From: Chitinophagaceae bacterium DXS
Lineage (GTDB): Bacteria; Bacteroidota; Bacteroidia; Chitinophagales; Chitinophagaceae
Direction: 5' to 3'
Assembly: GCA_030345135.1 (NCBI GenBank)
Contig: CP128386.1
Location: 3,435,677 to 3,499,676 of the forward strand
Length of the DNA: 64,000 nucleotides
The position numbers and the translations under genes are program-made. The notes under the pieces were generated by a model. The model was not told the DNA's origin. It ran no database searches and saw only the letters and a list, made by a program, of their open reading frames with translations. Position 1 is the stretch's first letter. Each line of letters opens with the position of its first letter. Shown one piece after another: positions 53,209-62,400 of the stretch.

Positions 53209-55062
53209 ATGGAAAGGAAAGAAGCTTTACTACAAGATGTAGTGATAAAATTTGCGGGAGATAGCGGAGACGGAATGCAGCTAACCGGCCTACAATTCAC
53301 CAACAATACAGCCCTGCTTGGAATAGACCTGGCAACATTCCCGGACTTTCCGGCTGAAATCCGTGCTCCACAAGGTACTTTACCGGGCGTGAGCGGATAC
53401 CAGATCCGTTTTTCTTCTGACAGGGTTTATACACCCGGCGACCTGTGTGACGTGCTTGTAGCAATGAATGCCGCCGCCTTAAAAGCAAATCTGAAAAGTC
53501 TTAAGCCGGCAGGCAAAATCATTGTAAACATTGATGGCTTTGATGCTAAAAACCTTCGCCTGGCAAATTATGCGGATGGAGTAAATCCGCTGGAAGATGG
53601 TAGCCTGGACAGTTACGAGGTGATTAAGATAGACGTGACCAAAATGACCAGGGAATCGCTTAAGGAGTTTACTGACCTTGGTATGAAAGAAAAGGACAGG
53701 GCAAAAAACATGTTTGTGCTGGGCTTTTTATACTGGATGTACAACCGTAGCCTGGATAACACCATCACCTTCCTTACGGAGAAATTTGGCAAAAAAGAAA
53801 CCATACTTCAAAGCAATATTAAAGTGTTGCAAGCCGGTTTTAACTATGGCGATACAACCGAAACTTTCACTACACGCTATCGTGTTGAAAAAGCTAAGTT
53901 GCCTCCTGGTTCTTACCGCAGCATTATGGGTAATCAGTCACTTGCGTACGGCTTGATTGCCGCTTCAGAAAAAAGCGGTCTTCCGTTATTCCTGGGCACA
54001 TATCCCATTACGCCTGCTTCTGATATATTGCATGAATTAAGCAAGCACAAAAACTTTGGCATAAGAACATTCCAGGCTGAAGATGAAATTGCGGGTATCA
54101 CCTCTGCTATTGGCGCTGCGTATGGCGGAAGTCTTGGTGTTACTACGACTTCCGGTCCTGGTATGGCCTTAAAGGGCGAAGCGATGGGCCTGGCTGTAAT
54201 GCTTGAAATTCCGTTGCTTATTGTTGATATTCAGCGCGGCGGCCCTTCAACCGGCTTGCCGACAAAAACAGAACAAAGCGACCTGTTGCAAGCGTATTAC
54301 GGACGCAATGGCGAATGTCCGATGCCGGTAATTTCTGCAAGCACACCAAGCGATTGCTTTAGTGCCGTGTATGAAGCTGTGAGGATTGCTGTACAACACA
54401 TGACGCCGGTAATTTTTCTTAGCGATGGTTATATTGCGAATGGTGCCGAGCCATGGAAATTTCCTCAAAGCAGCGACCTGGCTCCTATTGAAGTAAAATT
54501 CAAGACAGAACTTGGTTTTGACGAAGAGAAGTTTATGCCTTACCTGCGTGATGAAAAGCTGGTACGTCCATGGGCCGTTCCCGGAACACCTGGCTTGGAG
54601 CACCGCATTGGTGGTATAGAAAAACAAAACATCACCGGTAACGTTAGCTACGATCCGGAGAATCACCAGTTAATGGTAAAAATAAGGCAGGAAAAAGTTG
54701 ACAAAATCGCTGACTATATTCCTGAACAAAAGCTTGATAGCGGAGCTGAAAAAGGCAAAGTACTCGTATTGGGCTGGGGAAGTACTTACGGCGCCATTAA
54801 AAGTGCTGCAATGGAGTTACAGGAAGAAGGATATGCTGTAAGCCATGCACACTTACGCTATATAAGACCTTTCCCCAAAAACCTTGGCGACATACTCAGG
54901 AATTTTGACCACGTGCTTATTCCTGAGATCAACAATGGCCAGCTTGTTAAGATCATACGCGATCAATATTTGATTGATGCGAAAGGATACAACAAAATAA
55001 TGGGTATCCCTATCACAAAAACAGAGTTGGTAACAGAAATAAAGAAATACTTCACTGAATAA
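53209..55062 (+). CDS. korA: 2-oxoacid:acceptor oxidoreductase, fused gamma-alpha subunit (KorA-type)
   Basis: Subunit of 2-oxoglutarate (or related 2-oxoacid) ferredoxin oxidoreductase, 617 residues. Seen: N-terminal gamma domain (VVIKFAGDSGDGMQLTGLQF, about 8-190), then the alpha domain starting near 230 with GNQSLAYGLIAA, GTYPITPASDILHELS, FQAEDEIAGITSAIGAAYGG, TTTSGPGMALKGEAMGL and DIQRGGPSTGLPTKTEQSDL. The thiamine-pyrophosphate-binding beta subunit (KorB) is needed for activity and normally follows directly, but here a strong terminator follows and the next gene is on the other strand. Confidence 0.94.
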   Translation: MERKEALLQDVVIKFAGDSGDGMQLTGLQFTNNTALLGIDLATFPDFPAEIRAPQGTLPGVSGYQIRFSSDRVYTPGDLCDVLVAMNAAALKANLKSLKPAGKIIVNIDGFDAKNLRLANYADGVNPLEDGSLDSYEVIKIDVTKMTRESLKEFTDLGMKEKDRAKNMFVLGFLYWMYNRSLDNTITFLTEKFGKKETILQSNIKVLQAGFNYGDTTETFTTRYRVEKAKLPPGSYRSIMGNQSLAYGLIAASEKSGLPLFLGTYPITPASDILHELSKHKNFGIRTFQAEDEIAGITSAIGAAYGGSLGVTTTSGPGMALKGEAMGLAVMLEIPLLIVDIQRGGPSTGLPTKTEQSDLLQAYYGRNGECPMPVISASTPSDCFSAVYEAVRIAVQHMTPVIFLSDGYIANGAEPWKFPQSSDLAPIEVKFKTELGFDEEKFMPYLRDEKLVRPWAVPGTPGLEHRIGGIEKQNITGNVSYDPENHQLMVKIRQEKVDKIADYIPEQKLDSGAEKGKVLVLGWGSTYGAIKSAAMELQEEGYAVSHAHLRYIRPFPKNLGDILRNFDHVLIPEINNGQLVKIIRDQYLIDAKGYNKIMGIPITKTELVTEIKKYFTE

Positions 55063-55065
55063 AAT

Positions 55066-55097
55066 AAAGCCGCAATGATCTTGCGGCTTTTCTTTTT
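55066..55097 (+). terminator. korA terminator
   Basis: AAAGCCGCAA pairs with TTGCGGCTTT around a 5-nt loop, followed by TCTTTTT, four bases after the stop codon. Confidence 0.93.
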
Positions 55098-55129
55098 GTA
55101 CTTTTTTACACGCTTATTGCATCCCACAA

Positions 55130-55187
55130 AAAACAAAAAAGAAGAGGTGGCTTTTCATCCCCCAATGAAATCAACCATGCCTCTTCC
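55130..55187 (-). terminator. orphan terminator-like hairpin
   Basis: GAAGAGG (55141-55147) pairs with CCTCTTC (55180-55186), with an inner TTTCAT/ATGAAA stem. On the minus strand it is followed by a T-rich run. No minus-strand gene ends here. Confidence 0.5.
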
Positions 55188-55203
55188 AAGATTGACAAAT
55201 ATT

Positions 55204-55220
55204 GACCGGAAATTCCGGTC
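55204..55220. promoter_or_regulatory. 17-bp palindrome
   Basis: GACCGGAA and TTCCGGTC form a perfect 8-bp inverted repeat around one base. It may be an operator or a short hairpin; no start codon of an accepted gene is near. Confidence 0.35.
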
Positions 55221-55456
55221 GCGTTATGTATTGACAACAGAACAGCGATTCTTGTTGCACTTTGATCGTGATTTTTTTGTTAACGGCACAGCAAAATAAA
55301 AACAATGCGATGTAAATAAGGTTCGGAAAGCAGCAGAAAAAAAATGTCAGAAACCGCACTGGCCGGGAGTTACACAAATAATTTGTTTCCGAATAAGAGC
55401 AGGATGTATACGCTTTATGACGCTTGTTTTCACAAAAGGTTTAATGAGATAAAATA

Positions 55457-55497
55457 AAAAGGGGTGGCTCATCCCTATGGAAGAACCAACCCCTTTT
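55457..55497 (-). terminator. terminator of the DUF4382 gene
   Basis: AAAAGGGGT and ACCCCTTTT form the stem with a bulge and further pairing, followed on the minus strand by a TTTTTATTTTAT run, about 15 nt after the stop. Confidence 0.85.
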
Positions 55498-55511
55498 CCC
55501 CGATTAACATA

Positions 55512-56405
55512 TTATTTATGCAATATGGTTGTTTCCAGTTTTGCTGATTGACCAACACCTACTGAAATATTATTGATAGTTGTGTCTGTATAACCGTTAG
55601 AACCATTCACAAATAAAGTATAGCTACCTTCCTGTAAACCGTGTATGCTAAAACGTCCTTCGCGGTCAGGCAGCGCATAAACTGTATCTGCATTGTTCCA
55701 TGCACTTATTACTGAGTAGGCTTCACGCGGCTGAACCCGGCCTTCAATAGCGCCTGTTTTTACCCTGGTAAAGCAGTGAATAACCGGTATTAAATGAAAT
55801 TCATTATTGCGTACTTGCACAATTGATCTCGCTATGTCAAAATCAAGCCACAGTCTTTTCTTTTTAGGCTCGAACTCATCCCATTCATGACCTTTAAGAA
55901 CAATAGTTATAGAAGCATTTGCCGCAACATTTATAGGATATGTTATGCTATCTTTCACAAGACTGTTATTTGTTCCCAATGTAATCCTGATCTTTTTTAC
56001 AGAACCAATTGAAATGTTGCCTTGCGCCATCAGCGTATCTACACCATTTCTCAGCGTAAGCAGGTCATATACACCCGCCTTAACATTCAGGTCTTCCCAT
56101 ACAGCACAAGAACCATTTCCTGAGTTATCATCCCATCCATGGCCATCACCGTTGTCACCGCCATGATCGTCACTGCCTGAATCTGATTTATCGCAGGTAT
56201 CAACCAATGCCTGCACCGATCTTATGTCTATAAATACGTTATCAAAAAAACCAGGACCATCAGTCATATAAAGACTTACATTCTGTTTATTGGCAGGCAC
56301 ATCAGAAGAAGAAGACTGATCATTTTTGGTACATGATACAACAATTAAAGATGTTGCAATTACACCAAGCAATAGAAAGCCATACAGGCGTTTTGTTTTC
56401 ATCAT
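55512..56405 (-). CDS. DUF4382 lipoprotein with carboxypeptidase-regulatory-like domain
   Basis: Surface or periplasmic lipoprotein of 297 residues. Seen: lipobox VVSC (Cys25), the DUF4382 start VSLYMTDGPGFFDNVFIDI, an Asp/Gly/His-rich segment at residues 71-97 between two cysteines (Cys71, Cys100), the KAGVYDLLTLRNG strand, a LDFDIARSIV strand, and a C-terminal carboxypeptidase-regulatory-like Ig fold (GAIEGRVQPREAYSV, GRFSIHGLQEGSYTLFV). Function unknown; the acidic His-rich segment could bind metal. Single gene with its own terminator. Confidence 0.9.
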   Translation of the reverse strand: MMKTKRLYGFLLLGVIATSLIVVSCTKNDQSSSSDVPANKQNVSLYMTDGPGFFDNVFIDIRSVQALVDTCDKSDSGSDDHGGDNGDGHGWDDNSGNGSCAVWEDLNVKAGVYDLLTLRNGVDTLMAQGNISIGSVKKIRITLGTNNSLVKDSITYPINVAANASITIVLKGHEWDEFEPKKKRLWLDFDIARSIVQVRNNEFHLIPVIHCFTRVKTGAIEGRVQPREAYSVISAWNNADTVYALPDREGRFSIHGLQEGSYTLFVNGSNGYTDTTINNISVGVGQSAKLETTILHK

Positions 56406-56473
56406 AAGAAAAAAATTAGTGTAGATGTGCGACCTATAGCTTTCTGTTAGTTGTATAAATTTTCGTTTTTATC

Positions 56474-56522
56474 TGGCAACCATATATAACGCAGCCGGGC
56501 TTTTGCCGGTTGCCTGGCAACC
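56474..56522. promoter_or_regulatory. operator-like element: palindrome plus half-site
   Basis: GGTTGCC-T-GGCAACC (56508-56522) is a perfect palindrome. A second TGGCAACC at 56474-56481 lies 41 bp from the copy in the palindrome, about four helical turns. It stands 70-120 bp upstream of the DUF4382 start, as expected for a repressor or activator site. Confidence 0.45.
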
Positions 56523-56742
56523 TTTTGATTTTTGCAGCGGATTATTAAGACACAGATTTTTTAATTTCTGCGTGCTGAGATATTTACAACTCTTGTACCA
56601 AAGAAAATCGAACGAAAAAGGATTTTTTTTATTATGCTGTAAGTAATTTTTAATGAGCAACAATTGAACAGATTAAAATAAAGATGGAGGGCTCATTACA
56701 TTTAAAACTTCATTTAGCTTCTTTGTGCGTTCAATATTGGGC

Positions 56743-56779
56743 AAAAAAAATCAGCGCCCGCAGAAGCAGAACGCTGATC
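56743..56779 (-). terminator. terminator of the LysR gene
   Basis: ATCAGCG and CGCTGAT form a 7-bp stem around a 15-nt loop, followed on the minus strand by eight T residues, about 20 nt after the stop. Confidence 0.8.
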
Positions 56780-56799
56780 AAAATTTTATTGAACTACCA

Positions 56800-57750
56800 T
56801 TACACTAAAACCAGTTCTTCCTCATGTTCTTCAGGCATGTCATCCAAATCAAGAACAATTTCAGAAAAATGATATTTAAGACAATCAAGGAAATTTTGGA
56901 TCGCTATGTTATGCTTACACGTAGCTGCATACCAGGTGCGCTTTGCAACTTCACGGGGTAACGGACGTGCCACTATGTTGCGGCTTTGTAAGTAAGGTTT
57001 TATAATCCAGTTAGCCAGCACACTTACCCCCAGGTTTGAACTAACCATTTCAATAATGGCATCTGTATAATGTATACGATGAAGATTCTTGAGTTTTACC
57101 TGTTGCATTTGGATCATCCGTTCTATAACAGGAACATTCCCGGAGTTGGGATCAACAAATGATAAAAACAGTTCCTCATCTTCAAAGTCTTTTATCTCTA
57201 TCATTTTCTTGTGGGCTAACGGATGTTCTTTTGACATGATCACCATTAACTGATCTTCGAAAATCGGTTCGTAATGAATATTGGGATTATCAATTTTTGT
57301 TTTTACAATGCCAACATCCAGATCTCCGCTCAATAAAAATTCAAGTGGCTTATGCGTTGCATTTGAGTGAATATTGATGTTTATATCAGGACACTTCGCC
57401 TTGTAATATTTAATAATGCAGGGAAGCCAGTGATATGCGGTGTAACACTGTGTGGTGATATTTAACGTTCCTATTTTTCCTTTCTTAAAATTCACAATAT
57501 CCCTCTCCAACAATCTTATTTCTGATAATATCTTTTCAGCGCTTTCTAAAAATCTGCCACCTTCTTCGGTAAGCTGAAGTCGTTTTCCCTTGCGGGTAAA
57601 AACTGGCGTATTTAATTCTCTTTCAAGCTCTTTCAACTGGTGACTCAACGCAGATTGAGTTAAATGCAAGGCCTCCGCTGCGTTGGTTAGCGTTCCAGCT
57701 TTAACGGCGGTTTCAACGAGCCGGAAATGGTGTAATCCAATATTCATCAT
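56800..57750 (-). CDS. LysR-family transcriptional regulator
   Basis: DNA-binding regulator of 316 residues. Seen: an N-terminal winged helix-turn-helix (LVETAVKAGTLTNAAEALHL and LTQSALSHQLKELERELN, about 10-50), the linker helix, and a periplasmic-binding-protein-like effector domain from about 95. The C-terminal tail is very acidic. It is divergent from the tolC-RND-adaptor operon with a 155-bp gap that contains the operon promoter, so it probably controls that operon; this is inferred from arrangement. Two start codons lie in tandem (57750 and 57747). Confidence 0.94.
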   Translation of the reverse strand: MMNIGLHHFRLVETAVKAGTLTNAAEALHLTQSALSHQLKELERELNTPVFTRKGKRLQLTEEGGRFLESAEKILSEIRLLERDIVNFKKGKIGTLNITTQCYTAYHWLPCIIKYYKAKCPDININIHSNATHKPLEFLLSGDLDVGIVKTKIDNPNIHYEPIFEDQLMVIMSKEHPLAHKKMIEIKDFEDEELFLSFVDPNSGNVPVIERMIQMQQVKLKNLHRIHYTDAIIEMVSSNLGVSVLANWIIKPYLQSRNIVARPLPREVAKRTWYAATCKHNIAIQNFLDCLKYHFSEIVLDLDDMPEEHEEELVLV

Positions 57751-57808
57751 GAATGATATTAATGAGTTTGATAAAATTAATTCATTTTATTCATAATTAG
57801 GTTAAGTG

Positions 57809-57816
57809 TAGATTTG
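57809..57816 (+). promoter_or_regulatory. -7 box of the efflux operon
   Basis: TAGATTTG is a full -7 match; the -33 position has only TTTT, as might be expected for an activator-dependent promoter. Upstream, ATGAAT-type and ATTCAT-type sequences form an imperfect inverted repeat that could be the LysR-type regulator site. Confidence 0.4.
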
Positions 57817-57905
57817 CACAGTAACTTTTAGGAAAACACTTACTATTACCCCGGGTATATTTTTCGTGCGTTTAAACTCGAACAGCAAAACAGTAATTTC
57901 TCCCG

Positions 57906-59312
57906 ATGTTTAAAAAATTTTTTTTCTATTCTCTGTTGTTATTTGCAGCTGGTTTAAAAACAACTGTTGTCTGCAGCCAACAAGCATTAAGCTTAAAAGA
58001 AGCAATCGATATTGCTGTAAAGAATTACGGTACAATCAGAGCTAAATCGAATTATGTAAAGGCTTCAGAACAATCTGTGATCCAAAGTCAAAAGGAATAT
58101 TTGCCTGACCTCAATGTTTCCTTTCAACAGGATTATGGAACCGTTAACGGACAAACAGGCCCGTCTTACGGATACCGTGGCTTAAGTGTTGCATCTTCCG
58201 GACCTTCACTTGCTTCACAAAACTGGAACTCTGCCTTTGGCGCGCTTTACCTCGCAAACGTTAACTGGGATTTTTTCGCTTTTGGCAAGGCCAAAGAAAA
58301 GATCAAAGTTGCCCAAACTGTTTTGGCCAGAGATGTGAATGACCTGGGCCAGGAAAAGTTTCAGCATACTATCCGCGTTTCTGCGGCATATTTAACTGTG
58401 TTGGCGGCGCATCAGGTTAGCAGATCCCAGCAAAATAATCTTGACCGTGCAACTGCTTTAAGAAATGTGGTTGTTGCCAGGGTCAAGAATGGTCTTAACG
58501 CTGGTGTAGATTCATCACTGGCCAATGCAGAAGTGTCCAATGCTAAAATATCCCTGACAAGAGCCAAAGACTATGAGCAGGAACAAATGAACCAACTTGC
58601 TCAGTTAATGGGCGTTCCTGCTACAGATTTTTTGCTTGACACTTTGTATGTTACTCAAATTCCACCAGGTATTCTTGATACCACACAAGGCGATCAACAG
58701 AATCATCCTTTGTTGAAATTTTACCGCGAGCGGATCAATCTTAGCAACGAACAGGCTAAATACTACAACACTTTCAAATATCCAACCTTCTCTGTTTTTG
58801 GCGTAATGCAAGGCAAAGGTTCAGGATTTGATTACGACTATGGCGCCTTAAACAAAGGCGGCTTTACACACAGCTATTTTGATGGCGTTAACCCAACCAG
58901 GAGCAACTACATACTGGGCGTTGGTATGATCTGGAACCTTACAAGTCCGCTGCGTGTTAACAGGCAGGTAGAAGCACTTAAATATACTTCCAAAGGTTTG
59001 CAGGATGAATATGACCAGGTCAATCAGAACCTCCACAATCAACTGGAGCTCTCAGATGTAAAGATCAAAAACGCACTAAGCAACTACCGTGAAGCACCCA
59101 TCCAGGTAAAATCAGCAGCTGATGCATACCTGCAAAAAAGTGTACTGTACAAAAACGGCCTGAGCAATATAGTGGATGTAACACAGGCTCTTTACGGACT
59201 TAACCGTGCAGAAACAGATCGCGACATTGCATTTGCAAATGTCTGGCAGGCACTGTTATTAAAAGCCGCAGCAAGCGGCGATTTCAGCACTGTACTCAAC
59301 GGCCTGCGATAA
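57906..59312 (+). CDS. TolC-family outer membrane efflux protein
   Basis: Outer membrane channel of 468 residues for the RND pump encoded downstream. Seen: signal peptide of about 24 residues ending VCSQ, LSLKEAIDIAVKNYGTIRAK at the start of repeat one, a KNGLNAGVDSSLANAEVSNA segment, and YKNGLSNIVDVTQALYGLNR in repeat two. It differs clearly from the other TolC at 43301. It is the first gene of the operon tolC-RND-adaptor. Confidence 0.93.
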   Translation: MFKKFFFYSLLLFAAGLKTTVVCSQQALSLKEAIDIAVKNYGTIRAKSNYVKASEQSVIQSQKEYLPDLNVSFQQDYGTVNGQTGPSYGYRGLSVASSGPSLASQNWNSAFGALYLANVNWDFFAFGKAKEKIKVAQTVLARDVNDLGQEKFQHTIRVSAAYLTVLAAHQVSRSQQNNLDRATALRNVVVARVKNGLNAGVDSSLANAEVSNAKISLTRAKDYEQEQMNQLAQLMGVPATDFLLDTLYVTQIPPGILDTTQGDQQNHPLLKFYRERINLSNEQAKYYNTFKYPTFSVFGVMQGKGSGFDYDYGALNKGGFTHSYFDGVNPTRSNYILGVGMIWNLTSPLRVNRQVEALKYTSKGLQDEYDQVNQNLHNQLELSDVKIKNALSNYREAPIQVKSAADAYLQKSVLYKNGLSNIVDVTQALYGLNRAETDRDIAFANVWQALLLKAAASGDFSTVLNGLR

Positions 59313-59392
59313 TAAAACAGCTCACTAATTATATATATTTCCAGATAGATCCCTGCTGTTATTTCAGTTACAACAGAACACCATTATACAAC

Positions 59393-59482
59393 ATGAAAAA
59401 CATCATTAGCAGTCATAAGCCTGTTACATTAAACAACCCTTTTTATAAGGGTGCGGAGGAGGCCGTTATATTATGGGATTAA
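59393..59482 (+). CDS. possible 29-residue leader ORF overlapping the RND gene start
   Basis: An ATG at 59393 opens a 29-codon frame (begins MKNIISSHKP, ends VILWD) that stops at 59480-59482, ten bases inside the RND gene, whose ATG is at 59473 in another frame. An AGGAGG-like run (GCGGAGGAGG) lies about 15 nt before the RND ATG, inside this frame. It could couple translation of the pump to an upstream ribosome, or simply be chance. No known family is recognised. Confidence 0.3.
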   Translation: MKNIISSHKPVTLNNPFYKGAEEAVILWD

Positions 59483-62400
59483 TTAAAAGCGCATTACGAA
59501 AACCTATTACCATTCTTGTACTTGTAGCGGGTTTATTCTTTTTTGGAATCAACGCAATACGGAATATTAAGATCGACATCTTCCCGGACCTGAACTTACC
59601 GGTTATTTACATGTCGCATCCATACGGAGGTTTTACTCCCAACCAGATGGAAGCTTATTTTGGCAAGCAATATGTAAACCTGTTGCTTTACGTATCTGGT
59701 GTAAAAAGCATCGAAACTAAAAACATTCAGGGCCTTTCGTTACTGAAGCTTACATTCTATGAAGGCACCAATATGGCTCAGGCAGCCGCGGAAGTATCCG
59801 CATTTAGTAATCGTGCACAAGCCATATTTCCACCTGGCTCGCAGCCGCCATTTATCATTCGTTTTGATGCGTCTACACTTCCTGTAGGGCAATTGGTATT
59901 AAGCAGTAACATCCGCTCAAATAATGAATTGATGGATATGGCCAACGTGTATGTCCGTTCATCCTTCACATCCATTCCTGGCCTTATTGCTCCGGCACCA
60001 TTTGGAGGAAACACCCGTACCGTGGTAATCAAGGCTGATCCTACCTTATTGCGTTCGCACAACATGACGCCTGATCAGCTGGTTGAAGCTATCCGTCTCA
60101 ACAACCAGGCTACACCATCCGGGAATGTGCGTATTGGGGATTTAAACTATATCACACCGACAAACACAAGCATTAAAGAGATCAAAGACTTTGAAAATAT
60201 TCCGCTGTTCAAAGGTGGCGTTCAGAATCTAACACTGAAAGATGTAGCTACGGTTGAAGATGGCGCTGACATTACCAGCAGCTATGCACTGGTGAACGGT
60301 AAAAGATCTATCTACTTACCCATTACAAAATCTGCCGACGCATCTACCTGGGAAGTTGTGCAGAACCTGAAAAAAGCAATTCCTAAATTTCAAAGCATCT
60401 TACCGGAAGATGTTAAACTCTCCTACGAGTTTGACCAATCAGTATACGTGATCAACGCTGTAAAAAGTCTGTTGACAGAAGGCGCCATCGGTGCTGTTCT
60501 TACTGGATTAATGGTATTACTTTTCCTTGGAGATACAAGAGGCGCATTGATCGTAATTCTCACGATACCTACATCAATTATTTCAGGCGTACTTTTCTTA
60601 TCGCTGTTCCATCAAACCATCAATATCATGACCTTGAGCGGCCTTTCGCTTGCGATAGGTATATTAGTGGATGAATCGACGGTAACGATAGAGAACATAC
60701 ACCAGCACCTTGATATGGGCAAGCCAAAATCACTGGCAATATGGGATGCATGTAAGGAGATCGCCTTCCCCAAATTGCTGATCCTTTTCTGTATCCTGGC
60801 TGTATTTGCGCCTGCCTTCACCATGAAGGGCATTCCGGGAGCACTCTTCCTTCCGCTGGCCCTGGCTATTGCATTTTCAATGATCACATCTTACCTGCTG
60901 GCGCAGACATTTGTGCCCATTATGGCTAACTGGATCATGAAGGGACACAGCAAGAAGAAATATGCCAGTGATGAAGAAGAATATAAAGATTCTGAAATCG
61001 GACAGCTTCCACCCGAACTGGACACCTGGGATCAGAAGAAAATACTTACCGAACATGAACATCCTGACAGCAAAGGAAAGATTAGCCTGTTTGAAAGATT
61101 CCGCAGCAGGTTTATGCGATTCATTAATCGTATGTTACCTTACCGTAAACCGATAACAATTGCATATATACTGGTGGCTTGCGGCGCTGCATTCTTGCTG
61201 TTGAACAGCATTGGCCGAGATGTATTACCGAAAACAAATTCAGGACAATTCCAGGTCAGGCTTCGCGCTCCCGATGGAACAAGACTTGAAAGAACGGAAA
61301 TGAAAGTTGTTAAGGCATTGGACTTGTTGAATGAAATAGTTGGCAAAGAAAATATTTCTATTACTTCTGCTTTTGTGGGAGCGCATCCTGGCCAGTTCTC
61401 CACCAGTCCGATCTACCTGTTCATGAGTGGAACGCAGGAAGCAGTATTACAGGTTGCATTAAAAGAAGACTATAAAGTAAACCTGGATGACCTGAAAGAA
61501 AAGTTCAGGAATAAAATGCAGGAAGCAATACCTGATATGAAGGTTTCCTTTGAGCCGATTGAGCTAACGGATAAAATATTAAGCCAGGGATCACCCACTC
61601 CTATCGAAGTTAAGATAAGCGGCAAAAACAAGAAGCTTAATGAAGAGTATGCTTATAAGGTGATTGATAAATTAAAACAGATCAGTTACCTGCGGGATGT
61701 ACAGTTAGGACAGCCAATTAAATATCCGGCAATTAATGTGGATATAGACAGAACGAGAGCTGCGCAATTGGGTGTTGATGTGTCCGATGTTTCGCGGTCA
61801 CTTATCGCGTCAACATCATCATCACGTTTTACTGAAAAGAACGTGTGGCTGGATCAAAAGGTAGGATTGAGCTATAGTGTGCAGGTGGAAGTTCCGGAAA
61901 ACCAGATGAACAGTATTGAAGAGATGAATGAGATCCCCGTGTCTAAAAACGCAGCAAGACCGGTATTGGGCGATGTTGCATCCGTACACATGGACACCAC
62001 TTATGGCGAAAACGACAATATAGGTGCGCTGCCTGTACTGTCAGTTACAGCCAATCTGCACAAAACGGACTTGGGAACGGCTGCGAAAGATGTGCAAAAG
62101 GCCATTAATTCAATAGGCACTTTGCCGCGCGGTTTAAGCATAGATGTAAAAGGTCTTACGCAGATACTTACGGAAACGCTGGATAGTCTTCAATCAGGAT
62201 TATTGACAGCTATTATAGTAATCTTTTTAATGTTGGCGGCTAATTTCCAATCATTTAAAGTATCACTTGTGGTATTGTCAACAGTACCTGCAGTTTTAGT
62301 CGGATCTTTGCTGTTGCTGAAATTGACAGGCTCTACATTGAACCTGCAGTCATACATGGGAATGATCATGTCTGTGGGTGTATCGATAGCCAACTCGGTG

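Larger units (their letters stand above)
55063..55511. other. intergenic region with two minus-strand terminator-like hairpins
   Basis: Gap of 449 bp after korA. It holds the korA terminator, a minus-strand hairpin at 55130-55187, a palindrome at 55204-55220 and the terminator of the DUF4382 gene. Short frames here look spurious. The stretch between the two minus-strand hairpins could encode a small RNA. Confidence 0.55.
56406..56799. other. intergenic region upstream of the DUF4382 gene
   Basis: Gap of 394 bp. It holds a pair of TGGCAACC elements, the second within a 15-bp palindrome, and the LysR gene terminator. Small frames here show no protein features, and no heptamer array is present. 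Confidence 0.6.

Noticed and set aside
55171-55377. 68-codon minus-strand Cys/Phe-rich frame
   Set aside because: It is composed of low-complexity hydrophobic codons across a palindrome and hairpin; no start context or family match.
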